NCBI RefSeq assembly: GCF_013426895.1
Contig: NZ_AP023174.1
Coordinates: 2,728,001 to 2,792,000, forward strand
Reading direction: 5' to 3'
Source: Paraburkholderia largidicola
Lineage (GTDB): Bacteria; Pseudomonadota; Gammaproteobacteria; Burkholderiales; Burkholderiaceae
Length of the DNA: 64,000 nt
Below are positions 28,989 to 36,898 of the stretch, piece after piece (within the stretch, counting starts at the first letter, position 1; every line of letters begins with the position of its first letter). A program made the position numbers and the translations under genes. The notes under the pieces were generated by a model that was not told where the DNA came from, did no database searches, and was given only the letters and a program-made list of their open reading frames with translations.

Positions 28989-30971
28989 TTATTGCTGCTG
29001 CCAGCCGACGGTGATGTAGGCGCCACGCCTTGGCGTGTTATACGTGTAGGCGAGTTCATAGTCCTTGTCGAAGAGATTCTGGATTTGCGCGGCCACGTAC
29101 CACGCCTTCGTGACGTTGTAGCGCGCCGACAGGTTCACGATGCCATAACCGCCAAGCGCCGTGCCGCTGTCGTCACGCTCGCCGCTCACGAGCCATTCGC
29201 CGCCCACCCGCCAGTTGCCGATATTACGGTTCGCCGCGAACGAAGCGAAATGCCGCGCGCGACGATTCAGATCGGTATGCGTGTCTTCATCGACGGGATT
29301 CTGGAACGTCACGGCCGCGCGCACGTCGGTCTTGCCGACATGGCCCTGCCACGATCCTTCGATGCCCTGCACTTTCGCATGCCCCACGTTCTCCGCCACG
29401 AAGATCCCAGGCGTGGTCTGCACATAGTCGATCAGGTTCGTGTAGCGCGTCTGGAATGCCGTGAGCTTCATCAGGCCGAGCGCATCGGACGCGTACTGCA
29501 ACGCGGCTTCGACGGAATGGCTGTGCTCCGGCTGGATCAGCGGATTGCCGCTATACGGGTAGTACAGATCGTTGAAGCTCGGCGCGCGAAACGCATCGGA
29601 CCAGCTTGCAGTCACCTTCCAGTGCTCGTTGAAGTCGTAGCCATAGCCCAGATAGTAACTGTTGGCTCCGCCGAAATCCGAGTACTGGTCGCGTCGCAGG
29701 TTCGCCTGGATCTGGCTGTTGCCGAAGCGCCCCGTATAGCCCGCAAACACCGAGTTCACGTGACGATCGGGCGCGCTGTACTGGTTCGAGTCGAGCGTCT
29801 GGTCGAGATGCTCGTAGCCCAGTTGCAGCTTTTGATCGCGCGCAAACGTGAAATCGTTTTGCCACGTGTACTGCCGGTTGTCCGAATCGTAGCGATACAG
29901 ATAGTCGCCATTGAGCGACGTGTTGCTGCGATCGTTACCCGTCGCGACGACGAAGCGTGTCGTCCACCCGTCGGTGAGCTTGCCGTTCGCGAACGCCGAG
30001 GCTGTCTGCACCTTGCTGTGCAGGTTGTTGAGATCGGTGGGCAGGCCGAAGGGATTGTCGAAGCTGTCGTTGCCGTTCGACTGGAAGTAGCGCAGACCGA
30101 TGTCCCACTGGTCGTTGAGCTTGTGACGCAGCGACGCGCTCACGCTCTCGTTGAAGTAGCCGTTGGCGTTCGGATTGACGGGCGCGAGCGCCGGGTCGAT
30201 CGACGAGAAACCGTCCGTCTTCGCACGCGCGAGCGTGACGCTGAAGGTCGTGCGGCCGTCCTTGTCGAGCGCGCCGTCGACGCCCGCCGCCTGGCGCTGC
30301 GTGTGATAGCTGCCGTACTCGACGTCGAAGTGAAAACGCGGCGGATGGTTGCCGCCATCCTTCGTGAACACCTGCACCACGCCGCCGATCGCACCCGATC
30401 CATACAGCGCCGACACGTTGCCGTTGACCACTTCGACGTGATCGATCTGATCGAGCGGAATCTGCTCGAGTTGCGCGTTGCCCTGGCTCACCGAATCGAC
30501 GCGCACGCCGTCGATCAGCACGAGCGATTGCGTCGCCGACGCGCCGCGCAAAAACAGACTCGAGGTCGCGCCCGGCCCGCCGTTGCGCACGACCTGCGCG
30601 CCGGGCGCGAACTGCAGCAGCCCCGGCAAGTCGCGCGCGCTGTTGTCCGCGATGTCCTGCGCGTCGAACAGCGTGGTCTGCGGAATCGCGTCGGCGAGTC
30701 GCTGCGCGCGGCGGTCCGCCGTGACGACGATGGGCGACAAAGTCGTGGGGATTGTCTTTGACGAAGTATCGGTCGGGCCATTGTCCGATCGATCCGTGGA
30801 TGTGGCGGATGGGTTCGCCTCGTCGGCTGGCTGCGCACTTGCAGCGAACGGGACTGCAGCGAAGGCGATGACGGCAAGCGCGGCAAGCGGCGCGCGCCTG
30901 ACATGCGGACACAGCAAACGCGGAAACACCGGACGCGAAAACGCCGGGTGGACAAACACGGAGGTGAGCAT
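28989..30971 (-). CDS. btuB: TonB-dependent cobalamin receptor BtuB
   Basis: A 660-residue outer-membrane receptor. It has a signal peptide ending FAASAQP, a Ser/Thr-rich spacer, a TonB-box-like TLSPIVVTADR, a plug domain (LPGLLQFAPGAQVV, SLFLRGASATQSLVLIDGVR, VNGNVSALYGSGAIGGVVQV) and a 22-strand barrel. The C-terminus reads AYITVGW followed by three Gln, so the aromatic residue that normally ends the beta-signal is not last. The start at 30971 has AGGA 8 nt upstream. It is the first gene behind the cobalamin riboswitch. Confidence 0.92.
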   Translation of the reverse strand: MLTSVFVHPAFSRPVFPRLLCPHVRRAPLAALAVIAFAAVPFAASAQPADEANPSATSTDRSDNGPTDTSSKTIPTTLSPIVVTADRRAQRLADAIPQTTLFDAQDIADNSARDLPGLLQFAPGAQVVRNGGPGATSSLFLRGASATQSLVLIDGVRVDSVSQGNAQLEQIPLDQIDHVEVVNGNVSALYGSGAIGGVVQVFTKDGGNHPPRFHFDVEYGSYHTQRQAAGVDGALDKDGRTTFSVTLARAKTDGFSSIDPALAPVNPNANGYFNESVSASLRHKLNDQWDIGLRYFQSNGNDSFDNPFGLPTDLNNLHSKVQTASAFANGKLTDGWTTRFVVATGNDRSNTSLNGDYLYRYDSDNRQYTWQNDFTFARDQKLQLGYEHLDQTLDSNQYSAPDRHVNSVFAGYTGRFGNSQIQANLRRDQYSDFGGANSYYLGYGYDFNEHWKVTASWSDAFRAPSFNDLYYPYSGNPLIQPEHSHSVEAALQYASDALGLMKLTAFQTRYTNLIDYVQTTPGIFVAENVGHAKVQGIEGSWQGHVGKTDVRAAVTFQNPVDEDTHTDLNRRARHFASFAANRNIGNWRVGGEWLVSGERDDSGTALGGYGIVNLSARYNVTKAWYVAAQIQNLFDKDYELAYTYNTPRRGAYITVGWQQQ

Positions 30972-30979
30972 CGAAAGAG

Positions 30980-31047
30980 TCCTGTGGGCCTGTGCGCGGC
31001 CCGCTCCTCGTGGGCCGATGCCTGTACAAGGAGCGATACGCTCCTTG
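30980..31047 (-). promoter_or_regulatory. Probable expression platform of the btuB riboswitch
   Basis: Between aptamer and start codon the mRNA can form a 9-bp hairpin CAAGGAGCG / CGCTCCTTG (31027-31047). Next come two mutually exclusive 5-bp stems that share a central GGGCC (30998-31002), pairing with GGCCC at 31012-31016 or at 30986-30990. The second stem ends 2 nt from the AGGA ribosome site (30980-30983). There is no T-run, which suggests control of translation initiation rather than termination. Confidence 0.5.
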
Positions 31048-31049
31048 CC

Positions 31050-31287
31050 TCCGGCCGGTATCCGGGCTGACGACTGGCCGACCCGCCTTCCCACGCATCA
31101 TGCGCAGTGGCGCTTCGCACGGCATCGGCTCTCATGGATGGCTCGACGCGTGCATGGGTCGACCTGCAGGAACTGCGGTCGTTGTACCGTTGCGAGGACA
31201 GCGCAGGTTGGCTCGTCCGGGCGGACTTCGCTCCCTGCTTCCCGTTTAACTGCGCGCGGCGCGATACCGCGCGCGGGCACCAGAGTG
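31050..31287 (-). promoter_or_regulatory. Cobalamin riboswitch
   Basis: In the minus-strand leader of btuB the ordered conserved elements are: GGTGCC near the 5' end (31276-31281), AAACGGGAA, CCTGCGCTG followed by CCTCGCAACGGTA, GCCACTG, GGGAAGGCGGG and a B12-box-like AGCCCGGATACCGGCC (about 31053-31069). These match the cobalamin aptamer consensus. It should repress btuB and the downstream btuC-btuD-cobT-cobS-cobC genes when adenosylcobalamin is abundant. Confidence 0.9.
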
Positions 31288-31292
31288 CCGCA

Positions 31293-31321
31293 AGTGTAGA
31301 AGTGGCGCACACACGCGTCAA
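31293..31321 (-). promoter_or_regulatory. Sigma70-type promoter of the riboswitch-btuB operon
   Basis: On the minus strand TTGACG (31321-31316) and TACACT (31298-31293) are separated by exactly 17 bp. Transcription would start about 7 nt downstream, just at the 5' end of the riboswitch aptamer. Confidence 0.75.
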
Positions 31322-31443
31322 GAACGCGAGGCATCGCATCGACTTCGATGACGGACTGTTAAAAAAGTCCCTGTTTTAAGGGTGAAAATGTGTGAATCGC
31401 GACGAGACACCTGGATAATGCGGCGTTAAAGCGCTACTGTTAC

Positions 31444-31458
31444 GTCTCGAAACGAGAC
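31444..31458. promoter_or_regulatory. Inverted repeat upstream of zapB-zapA
   Basis: GTCTCG-AAA-CGAGAC is a perfect 6+3+6 inverted repeat, 29 bp upstream of a -10-like TAGAAT (31487-31492) and 60 bp before the zapB-like start codon. Its position around the expected -35 region suggests an operator. The binding protein is unknown. Confidence 0.4.
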
Positions 31459-31517
31459 AAATGCCCGAGCGTGCGACATTCCGCGCTAGAATGCCATGTC
31501 TTTAGAGGACGCAGCAC

Positions 31518-31880
31518 ATGCTCACCGAACTCGAAACACTGTCACAGAACATCGGCCGGCTGATCGAGATCAGCCAGCGCTATAACGAAGCGCGCCTCGC
31601 ACTCGAAGAACAGCTCGCACAAGCGCGCGCCGAATGCGAAGCCACCCGCGTAGAACTCGAACAGACTCGCGAAGAACGCGCCGCGTTGCAAGCGGAGCGC
31701 GATGCGCTGTCCGCGAAGATCGACGATGCCCAGGTACGTCTGAACGCCATCCTCGAGAAGTTGCCGCGCGCTCGCGGTCATGAGCCCGACAATCAACTCG
31801 ATCTCCTCGCGCCCGAGCAGCAGGCGCAGGCCAATCACGACGCGAACAACGACGCGACCCGCCACGGAGAAAACGCATGA
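31518..31880 (+). CDS. ZapB-like coiled-coil protein
   Basis: A 120-residue acidic protein that is almost entirely coiled coil up to about residue 85 (heptads through LIEISQRYNEARLALEEQL and LQAERDALSAKIDDAQVRL). A polar tail rich in Gln, Asn and Asp follows. It overlaps zapA by 4 bp (ATGA), so a role with ZapA at the Z-ring, comparable to ZapB, is likely. Sequence alone cannot separate ZapB from other short coiled coils. Confidence 0.7.
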   Translation: MLTELETLSQNIGRLIEISQRYNEARLALEEQLAQARAECEATRVELEQTREERAALQAERDALSAKIDDAQVRLNAILEKLPRARGHEPDNQLDLLAPEQQAQANHDANNDATRHGENA

Positions 31881-32194
31881 CCACGAAGCAGATCGAAGTG
31901 TCGATCCTCGGCCAGCCCTATCGTCTCGCCTGCTCGCCGGAAACGGAAGCGGCGCTGCTCGAAGCGGTGGCGCGTGTCGACGCCGAGATGTCGAAGATCC
32001 GCGCCAACAGCAACGTGCGCGGTCAGGATCGTATCGCCGTGATGGCGGCATTGTCGCTGGCATCGGAACTGCTTAGGCTGCAAGCCAGCGTGCGACACGG
32101 AGAATCATTTCCCGCCGAAGAAATCCGGCGTACAATGCACCAGATGAATGAGCAGCTGGGCACTGTGATCCAACAGTACGGCAGCGTGCAGTAA
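31877..32194 (+). CDS. zapA: Cell division protein ZapA
   Basis: A 105-residue FtsZ-bundling protein with the ZapA start QIEVSILGQPYRLACSPE, VDAEMSKIRANSNVRGQDRIAVMAAL (shown joined in the protein) and a C-terminal coiled coil. It is translationally coupled to the ZapB-like gene. The 6S RNA gene follows, an arrangement known from many proteobacteria. Confidence 0.93.
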   Translation: MTTKQIEVSILGQPYRLACSPETEAALLEAVARVDAEMSKIRANSNVRGQDRIAVMAALSLASELLRLQASVRHGESFPAEEIRRTMHQMNEQLGTVIQQYGSVQ

Positions 32195-32261
32195 AGAAAA
32201 TTCTGGTGGGCTTGATTGGTTTGCGGTCGGGCCCATGTTGTAGAGCAAACGTTTTAAAGCT

Positions 32262-32440
32262 TCCCTGCCTGGTTCGCCAAGGTCATATATTCCTTGAACC
32301 AATGCTATGTGCACGGTTGCGGAAATTTGTAGCACGGGTGTGCGCGTCACTCTGTCTGATGTACCCGAAGTGCTGCTAACTGCGACCAATTCTGAACCTC
32401 AGGTTCAGGATGCCGGCCTAGCGGCTAAGGCGGGGACCTA
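32262..32440 (+). ncRNA. ssrS: 6S RNA
   Basis: This RNA binds sigma70 RNA polymerase and lowers transcription in stationary phase. It lies directly downstream of zapA, the classic position. It has a 5' strand CCCTGCCTGGTTCGCCAAGGTC, a near-terminal 3' strand GGCGGGGACC and an internal CCTTGAACCAATG, all recognisable as 6S features. The arms pair to a long irregular rod with a central bubble, as expected. It is about 180 nt; exact ends are estimated. Confidence 0.8.
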
Positions 32441-32444
32441 TACG

Positions 32445-32480
32445 AACGGCATCGGACTTTGTCCGATGCCGTTTTTCTTT
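32445..32480 (+). terminator. Rho-independent terminator after 6S RNA
   Basis: A 13-bp perfect stem AACGGCATCGGAC / GTCCGATGCCGTT with a TTT loop, followed by TTTCTTT. It probably ends the zapB-zapA-6S transcript and primary 6S transcripts. Confidence 0.9.
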
Positions 32481-32581
32481 GTGCGTGCGCTTTGCGGCCT
32501 GATGGCACGCGGCATGTTGCAAGACGTTTGAACCCGACTGTTCGACGAAGACTTCCTTCTATCTCACGTTCAATCCGACTC

Positions 32582-33052
32582 ATGCGCTACTGGCTGATGA
32601 AGTCCGAACCGGACGAAGCGAGCATCGACGATCTCGCGAATGCCCCGCAACGCACGCTGCCCTGGACGGGCGTGCGCAATTACCAGGCGCGCAACTTCAT
32701 GCGCGACATCATGAAGATCGGCGACGGCGTGTTGTTCTATCACTCCAGTTGCCCTGAGCCGGGCATTGCGGGCATCGCCGAAGTGTCGTCGACGCCCTAC
32801 CCAGACCCGACCCAGTTCGATGCGAAGAGCCCGTACTACGACGAGAAGTCGTCGCAGGAAACGCCGCGCTGGACGCTCATCGATGTCGTGTTCAAGAAGA
32901 AGATCAAACTGATCCCGCTCGCCGCGTTGCGCGAGCATCCCGAGCTTGCCGACATGCGCGTGCTCGCGAAGGGCAACCGCCTGTCGATCACGCCCGTGAC
33001 GGAGGCTGAATGGGCGTTCATCACGAAGCAGCTTGCGAAGCGTGCTGCGTGA
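32582..33052 (+). CDS. EVE domain-containing protein
   Basis: A 156-residue single-domain protein: MRYWLMKSEPDEASIDDL, WTGVRNYQARNFMRDIMKIGD, VLFYHSSCPEPGIAGIAEV and LIPLAALREHPEL. EVE domains share the PUA-like fold and bind modified bases in DNA or RNA. It is a stand-alone form similar to thymocyte nuclear protein 1. No restriction or modification genes are adjacent. Confidence 0.88.
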   Translation: MRYWLMKSEPDEASIDDLANAPQRTLPWTGVRNYQARNFMRDIMKIGDGVLFYHSSCPEPGIAGIAEVSSTPYPDPTQFDAKSPYYDEKSSQETPRWTLIDVVFKKKIKLIPLAALREHPELADMRVLAKGNRLSITPVTEAEWAFITKQLAKRAA

Positions 33053-33240
33053 GTACGCGAGTGCGTGCGTGATGAATACGCGAGTCCGCGTGACATTCGA
33101 GTATTCACTCGGGAACCAGACGACCCTTTCAGAAGCCTAACCGCCTCGCAAGCGTCATGCCACGCGCGCCGCGCCATTGCGCCTGGCGCCGTGGACCTCG
33201 ACGCATGCACGCATAACCTGCTCAACGAAGGAGTCGAACA

Positions 33241-33978
33241 ATGACCAAGAAATCTGCGCTCGTGTGGGCGCTCGCGGCCGGCGCATGCGCGGCGCCAGTT
33301 GCCCTCGCGCTCACGTCCGCCGCGGCCAATGCGCAAACCGTTGTGCAGCAGTATCAGCCGGCTGGTGTGCTGTCGCTGAACGCGCAGGCGAGTGCCGACG
33401 TGCCGCAAGACGTCGTCGATATCACGCTGTTCTATGAGCAGGAAGCGAGCGATCCGTCGTCGTTGACGGGCACGCTGAACCAGCATGCCGACCAGGCGCT
33501 GCAGAAGGCGAAGGGCGTGAGCGGTGTGACGGCGCGCACCGGTTCGTTCTCGATCTATCCGTCGACGGATCGCGACGGGCGTATTTCTGCATGGCGCGGC
33601 CGCACGGAGATCGTGCTGGAGTCGCACGACTTCGCGGCAGCATCGAAGCTCGCGGGACAGCTGTCTTCGATCATGCAGGTTGGGAATGTGCAGTTTTCAC
33701 TGTCGCCGGAGGCTGAGCGCGCTGCCGGGCAGAAGCTGACGGGGCAGGCGATTGCATCGTTCAAGCAACAGGCTAGTTCGGCTGCGCAGGCTTTCGGGTA
33801 TAGCGGCTATACCATTCGCGAAGTTAATGTCGGGCATAGTGGTGGCGTGCCGCCACGGCCTGTCATGATGATGAGCATGCGGTCGGATGTTAGTGCCAAG
33901 GCGGCGGCGCCTGTGCCGGTTGAAGGTGGCACGTCTACCGTGACGGTTAATGTTTCAGGGTCTGTGCAGATGAAGTGA
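33241..33978 (+). CDS. SIMPL (DUF541) domain periplasmic protein
   Basis: A 245-residue exported protein with a signal peptide ending near AAANAQT. The SIMPL/DUF541 domain (about 35-240) contains VLSLNAQASADVPQDVVDIT, RTGSFSIYPSTDRDGR and YTIREVNVGHSG. Relatives include BP26/OMP28; the function is poorly known. An upstream AAGGAG fits the start. The 3' third uses unusual T- and G-ending codons (GGT, GTT), which coincides with repeat A beginning 8 bp after the stop. Confidence 0.85.
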   Translation: MTKKSALVWALAAGACAAPVALALTSAAANAQTVVQQYQPAGVLSLNAQASADVPQDVVDITLFYEQEASDPSSLTGTLNQHADQALQKAKGVSGVTARTGSFSIYPSTDRDGRISAWRGRTEIVLESHDFAAASKLAGQLSSIMQVGNVQFSLSPEAERAAGQKLTGQAIASFKQQASSAAQAFGYSGYTIREVNVGHSGGVPPRPVMMMSMRSDVSAKAAAPVPVEGGTSTVTVNVSGSVQMK

Positions 33979-33985
33979 TTTTTTT

Positions 33986-34741
33986 GTCTGCGAGGCAGCG
34001 GGGGTTTTTTCGCCTTGGCGGCGTGGGCGTTTTTTGTGTTTTCGCCTTTGCGCTGGCGTCCACGTTTTGTTATTGGTTCGCATGCGTCGCCCCTGTGCGG
34101 GGCGGCACCTACTTTTCTTTGCCGCCGCAAAGAAAAGTAGGCAAAAGAAAGCGGCTCACACCGCCAATCCCTGTTCCTGCCTGAGGGCCCCCAAAGGTTC
34201 TTACACTTCACACGGCAGCCACGTGACTCATGCTCGTTGCCAGCGCTCTTGCGATGCGCCTCACCCGCTTCACCCTCCCGGGTTACAGCATGCCGCGCCA
34301 CACAGTCCACCGCCGCCCAGGTGGCAAACTGTGTGTCGGCCCAAGTACTCCCCACGCCTCACTTCGGACCGATAGCACGCGCCCCACCCTGTAAGAGCCC
34401 CAGGCTATACGCCGCGACAACCTACACACAGTTTGCCACCTGGGCGGCAGCAACCATTCGCTGCCGCTGGTTCGTGTACGGGTGTGTGAAGTGGGTGAGG
34501 CGCACGTTCAGAGCGTTGGCAAAGCACGCAAACAAGGACGTTGCCGTGTGAAGTGTGGGGACGTTGGGGGCCCGTGGATAAACACACGTGCTGGCGGTGT
34601 GAGCCGCTTTCTTTTGCCTACTTTTCTTTGCGGCGGCAAAGAAAAGTAGGTGCCGCCCCGCACAGGGGCAACGCTTGCGAACCAGAAACAAAACGCGGAT
34701 GCCAGCGACAACATAAGCAGACCACTCAAAGCGTCGCAGAC
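33986..34741. repeat. Repeat A: 756-bp palindromic intergenic element
   Basis: Fills the gap between the convergent SIMPL and lgt genes. Ends match GTCTGCGA / GCGTCGCAGAC. Outer arms 34086-34166 and 34592-34673 are near-perfect inverted copies of ~80 bp, each containing a 15-bp hairpin CCTACTTTTCTTTGC-(4 nt)-GCAAAGAAAAGTAGG (left copy 34108-34141) and a small GCCCC/GGGGC hairpin. An inner inverted pair GCCGCCCAGGTGGCAAACTG (from 34312) and its complement (to 34448) flanks an ~85-bp core. Related elements are B (inverted) and C. T-runs before and A-runs after the element may make it a bidirectional terminator. No credible ORF. Confidence 0.9.
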
Positions 34742-34754
34742 AGAAAAAAACACC

Positions 34755-35660
34755 TCACCCTACATTAACAGCCCGCGCAGCCTCCCGCCCATTCCGCCGA
34801 TACGCCCACACCAACATCAACACCCCGGCAATCACCATCGGCAACGACAGCCACTGTCCCATGGACAGCCCCAACGCGAGCAACCCAAGGAAATCATCCG
34901 GCTCACGCGCAAACTCGACAGTAAACCGAGCAAGCCCGTACCCAATGAGAAACACCGCAGAAGCAGCCCCAACAGGCCGCGGCTTACGCGTAAAAAACCA
35001 CAACACAAGAAACAGCACCACACCCTCGAGTGCGATCTCATACAACTGCGAAGGATGCCGCGGCAGCATGTGATATTGCGCAAACACCTCACCGAGATGC
35101 CATTGCGCGGCCTGCGCCGGATGCGCCGCCAGCCAGCCGGCGTCCTCATTCGCGGCACCGGGAAACAGCATCGCCCAGGGCGCATCGGGCGACGTCACCC
35201 GCCCCCACAACTCGCCGTTGATAAAGTTACCAAGACGCCCAGCCGCCAACCCGGTCGGCACCATCGGCGCGACGAAATCGGTCACCTGCAGCCACGTGCG
35301 CTTGCGCTGCCACGCGAACAACACCATCGCGAGCGTCACGCCGAGAAAACCGCCATGGAACGACATGCCCCCTTCCCAGACCTTGAAGATGTCCAGAGGA
35401 TGCGCGAAGTACCAGCTCGCCTTGTAAAACAGCACATAACCAAGACGCCCGCCGAGGATCGTGCCGAGCACGCCATAAAACAGCATGTCGTCGATGTCCT
35501 TCGGGGTCCAGCCTTGCGCGGCGACATGGGGCAAACGCAGCCGCAGCCGGCCCACGACGATCGCCATGACAAAGGCGACCAGGTACATCAGGCCGTACCA
35601 GCGGACGGCCAGCGGTCCCAGATGAATGGCGATGGGATCGAAATTCGGGTGAATGTGCAT
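34755..35660 (-). CDS. lgt: Prolipoprotein diacylglyceryl transferase
   Basis: A 301-residue inner-membrane enzyme that transfers diacylglyceryl to the lipobox Cys of prolipoproteins. It has seven predicted helices, the N-terminal [14 protein letters not shown] (essential His/Tyr region), [15 protein letters not shown] and the Lgt signature [14 protein letters not shown]. The last ~33 codons have only two A- or C-ending codons, against many near the 5' end; this is part of the compositional gradient around repeat A. Confidence 0.97.
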   Translation of the reverse strand: MHIHPNFDPIAIHLGPLAVRWYGLMYLVAFVMAIVVGRLRLRLPHVAAQGWTPKDIDDMLFYGVLGTILGGRLGYVLFYKASWYFAHPLDIFKVWEGGMSFHGGFLGVTLAMVLFAWQRKRTWLQVTDFVAPMVPTGLAAGRLGNFINGELWGRVTSPDAPWAMLFPGAANEDAGWLAAHPAQAAQWHLGEVFAQYHMLPRHPSQLYEIALEGVVLFLVLWFFTRKPRPVGAASAVFLIGYGLARFTVEFAREPDDFLGLLALGLSMGQWLSLPMVIAGVLMLVWAYRRNGREAARAVNVG

Positions 35661-35737
35661 CGTATCGTTATAGGGGTTCGGTAATCTGGAAACTCAAGCG
35701 CATTGGACGCGCCGCGCCGCAAAGGGTTCGCAGCCGC

Positions 35738-36712
35738 TCAACCGGCAAGCACATCGGCATGCGCACGCACGATGTCGATGAAACCGGCCAGCACAGGGCT
35801 CACTTCCGCCGTGCGCCACACCAGCCCGGTGACGACGGCCGGCACGGCCTCACGCAACGGACGATACACGACGCCCGTGCGCCGCAGGTTACGCAATGAT
35901 TGCGGCACCAGCGCGACACCCATGCCCGCGGACACCAGGCTCACGATCGTCTGCATCTGGATCGCTTCCTGGCCGATATGCGGCGTGAGACCGGCCGCGC
36001 CGTAGCAATCCATAATGATGTCATAAAAGCCTGGTGCCAGACGCCTTGGGAAAACGACCAGCGGCGCGTCGCCTGCTTGCGCGAGGCTCAACGGCTCGTC
36101 GCGCCATTCGGCCACGCCCGCCCCGCCCGGATCATCACCTTCCGCATTGCCTTCAACACGCGCCGCCATCTCCGTCGACATCGCGATCACCAGCGGCTCG
36201 CGCGCCAGCGGCAACCACGACAGCTGCGACGCATAACGCGGCGGCAGCGGCCCGATCACGAGCCCGGCATCGACACGCCCCGCGACCAGCTCGTCGATCT
36301 GCACGTCGCTGGTTGCTTCGAGCAGTTCGAGCCGCACACGCGGATGGCGCGCGCCGAACTCGCGCAGTAGCGGCGGCAACAGCCCGTAATCCGCCGTCGA
36401 GACGAACGCCAGCGAGAGCACCCCTGCCTCGCCGCGCGCAAGGCTCTGCGCCAGTGGCCGCAGCCCTTCGGCGGCCGCCAGCAGGCGCCGCACCTCGGGC
36501 AGCAGATCCGCGCCGACGGACGTCAGCTCGACGGAGCGCTTGGTGCGCGCGAACAGTTCGACGCCCAGCGTCTCTTCGAGCGCGCGGATCGCCTGCGACA
36601 GCGGCGGCTGCGTCATCGACAGCCGTGCCGCCGCGCGCCCGAAGTGCTTCTCTTCGGCGACGGTCACGAAATAGCGCAACTGGCGCAGATCAGGGACGGC
36701 AGGCAGGCTCAT
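35738..36712 (-). CDS. LysR-family regulator divergent from ilvD (IlvR-like)
   Basis: A 324-residue LysR-type regulator. The winged-helix domain covers residues 1-65 (LRQLRYFVTVAEEKHFGRAAARL, shown in part, then MTQPPLSQAIRALEETLGVELF) and a periplasmic-binding-like effector domain follows (ETTSDVQIDELVAGRVDAG-type). Divergence from ilvD suggests it controls branched-chain amino-acid synthesis. The -10-like TAAAAT lies 6 nt before the ATG with no ribosome site, so the mRNA may be leaderless. Confidence 0.85.
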   Translation of the reverse strand: MSLPAVPDLRQLRYFVTVAEEKHFGRAAARLSMTQPPLSQAIRALEETLGVELFARTKRSVELTSVGADLLPEVRRLLAAAEGLRPLAQSLARGEAGVLSLAFVSTADYGLLPPLLREFGARHPRVRLELLEATSDVQIDELVAGRVDAGLVIGPLPPRYASQLSWLPLAREPLVIAMSTEMAARVEGNAEGDDPGGAGVAEWRDEPLSLAQAGDAPLVVFPRRLAPGFYDIIMDCYGAAGLTPHIGQEAIQMQTIVSLVSAGMGVALVPQSLRNLRRTGVVYRPLREAVPAVVTGLVWRTAEVSPVLAGFIDIVRAHADVLAG

Positions 36713-36718
36713 TGATAC

Positions 36719-36724
36719 ATTTTA
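36719..36724 (-). promoter_or_regulatory. Candidate -10 box of the LysR gene
   Basis: TAAAAT on the minus strand ends 6 nt before the ATG at 36712. A TTATTC hexamer 16 bp upstream could be the -35. The A/T-rich stretch 36721-36765 between the divergent genes also contains a T-N11-A-type LysR site candidate around AATAATATATTGG. Confidence 0.4.
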
Positions 36725-36898
36725 CGACCTAATCGGCGCTGAATAATATATTGGACATTCTTTTGCAGAAACTCCATTCTTGCCCAACGCGCCCGAACTA
36801 GACTAAAGAACCCGCGCTGGAACCGCCCAGGCCGTTGCGCCGCAAGCGGGAAGCGAGCCGATCGGCGCGCACATCAAAACAACTGGATGGAGCTCCCC

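Noticed and set aside
33986..34741. Repeat A as an insertion sequence
   Set aside because: No transposase-like frame in any copy, no evident target-site duplication, and the arms are much longer than typical IS termini. A non-autonomous mobile origin stays possible but is not shown.
34541..34768. Short ORFs inside repeats A, B and C encoding CEPLSFAYFSLRRQRKVG-type peptides
   Set aside because: They are translations of the inverted-repeat arms, occur in the same form in every copy and on both strands, and have no start-site or codon evidence. They are commonly mis-annotated as hypothetical proteins.
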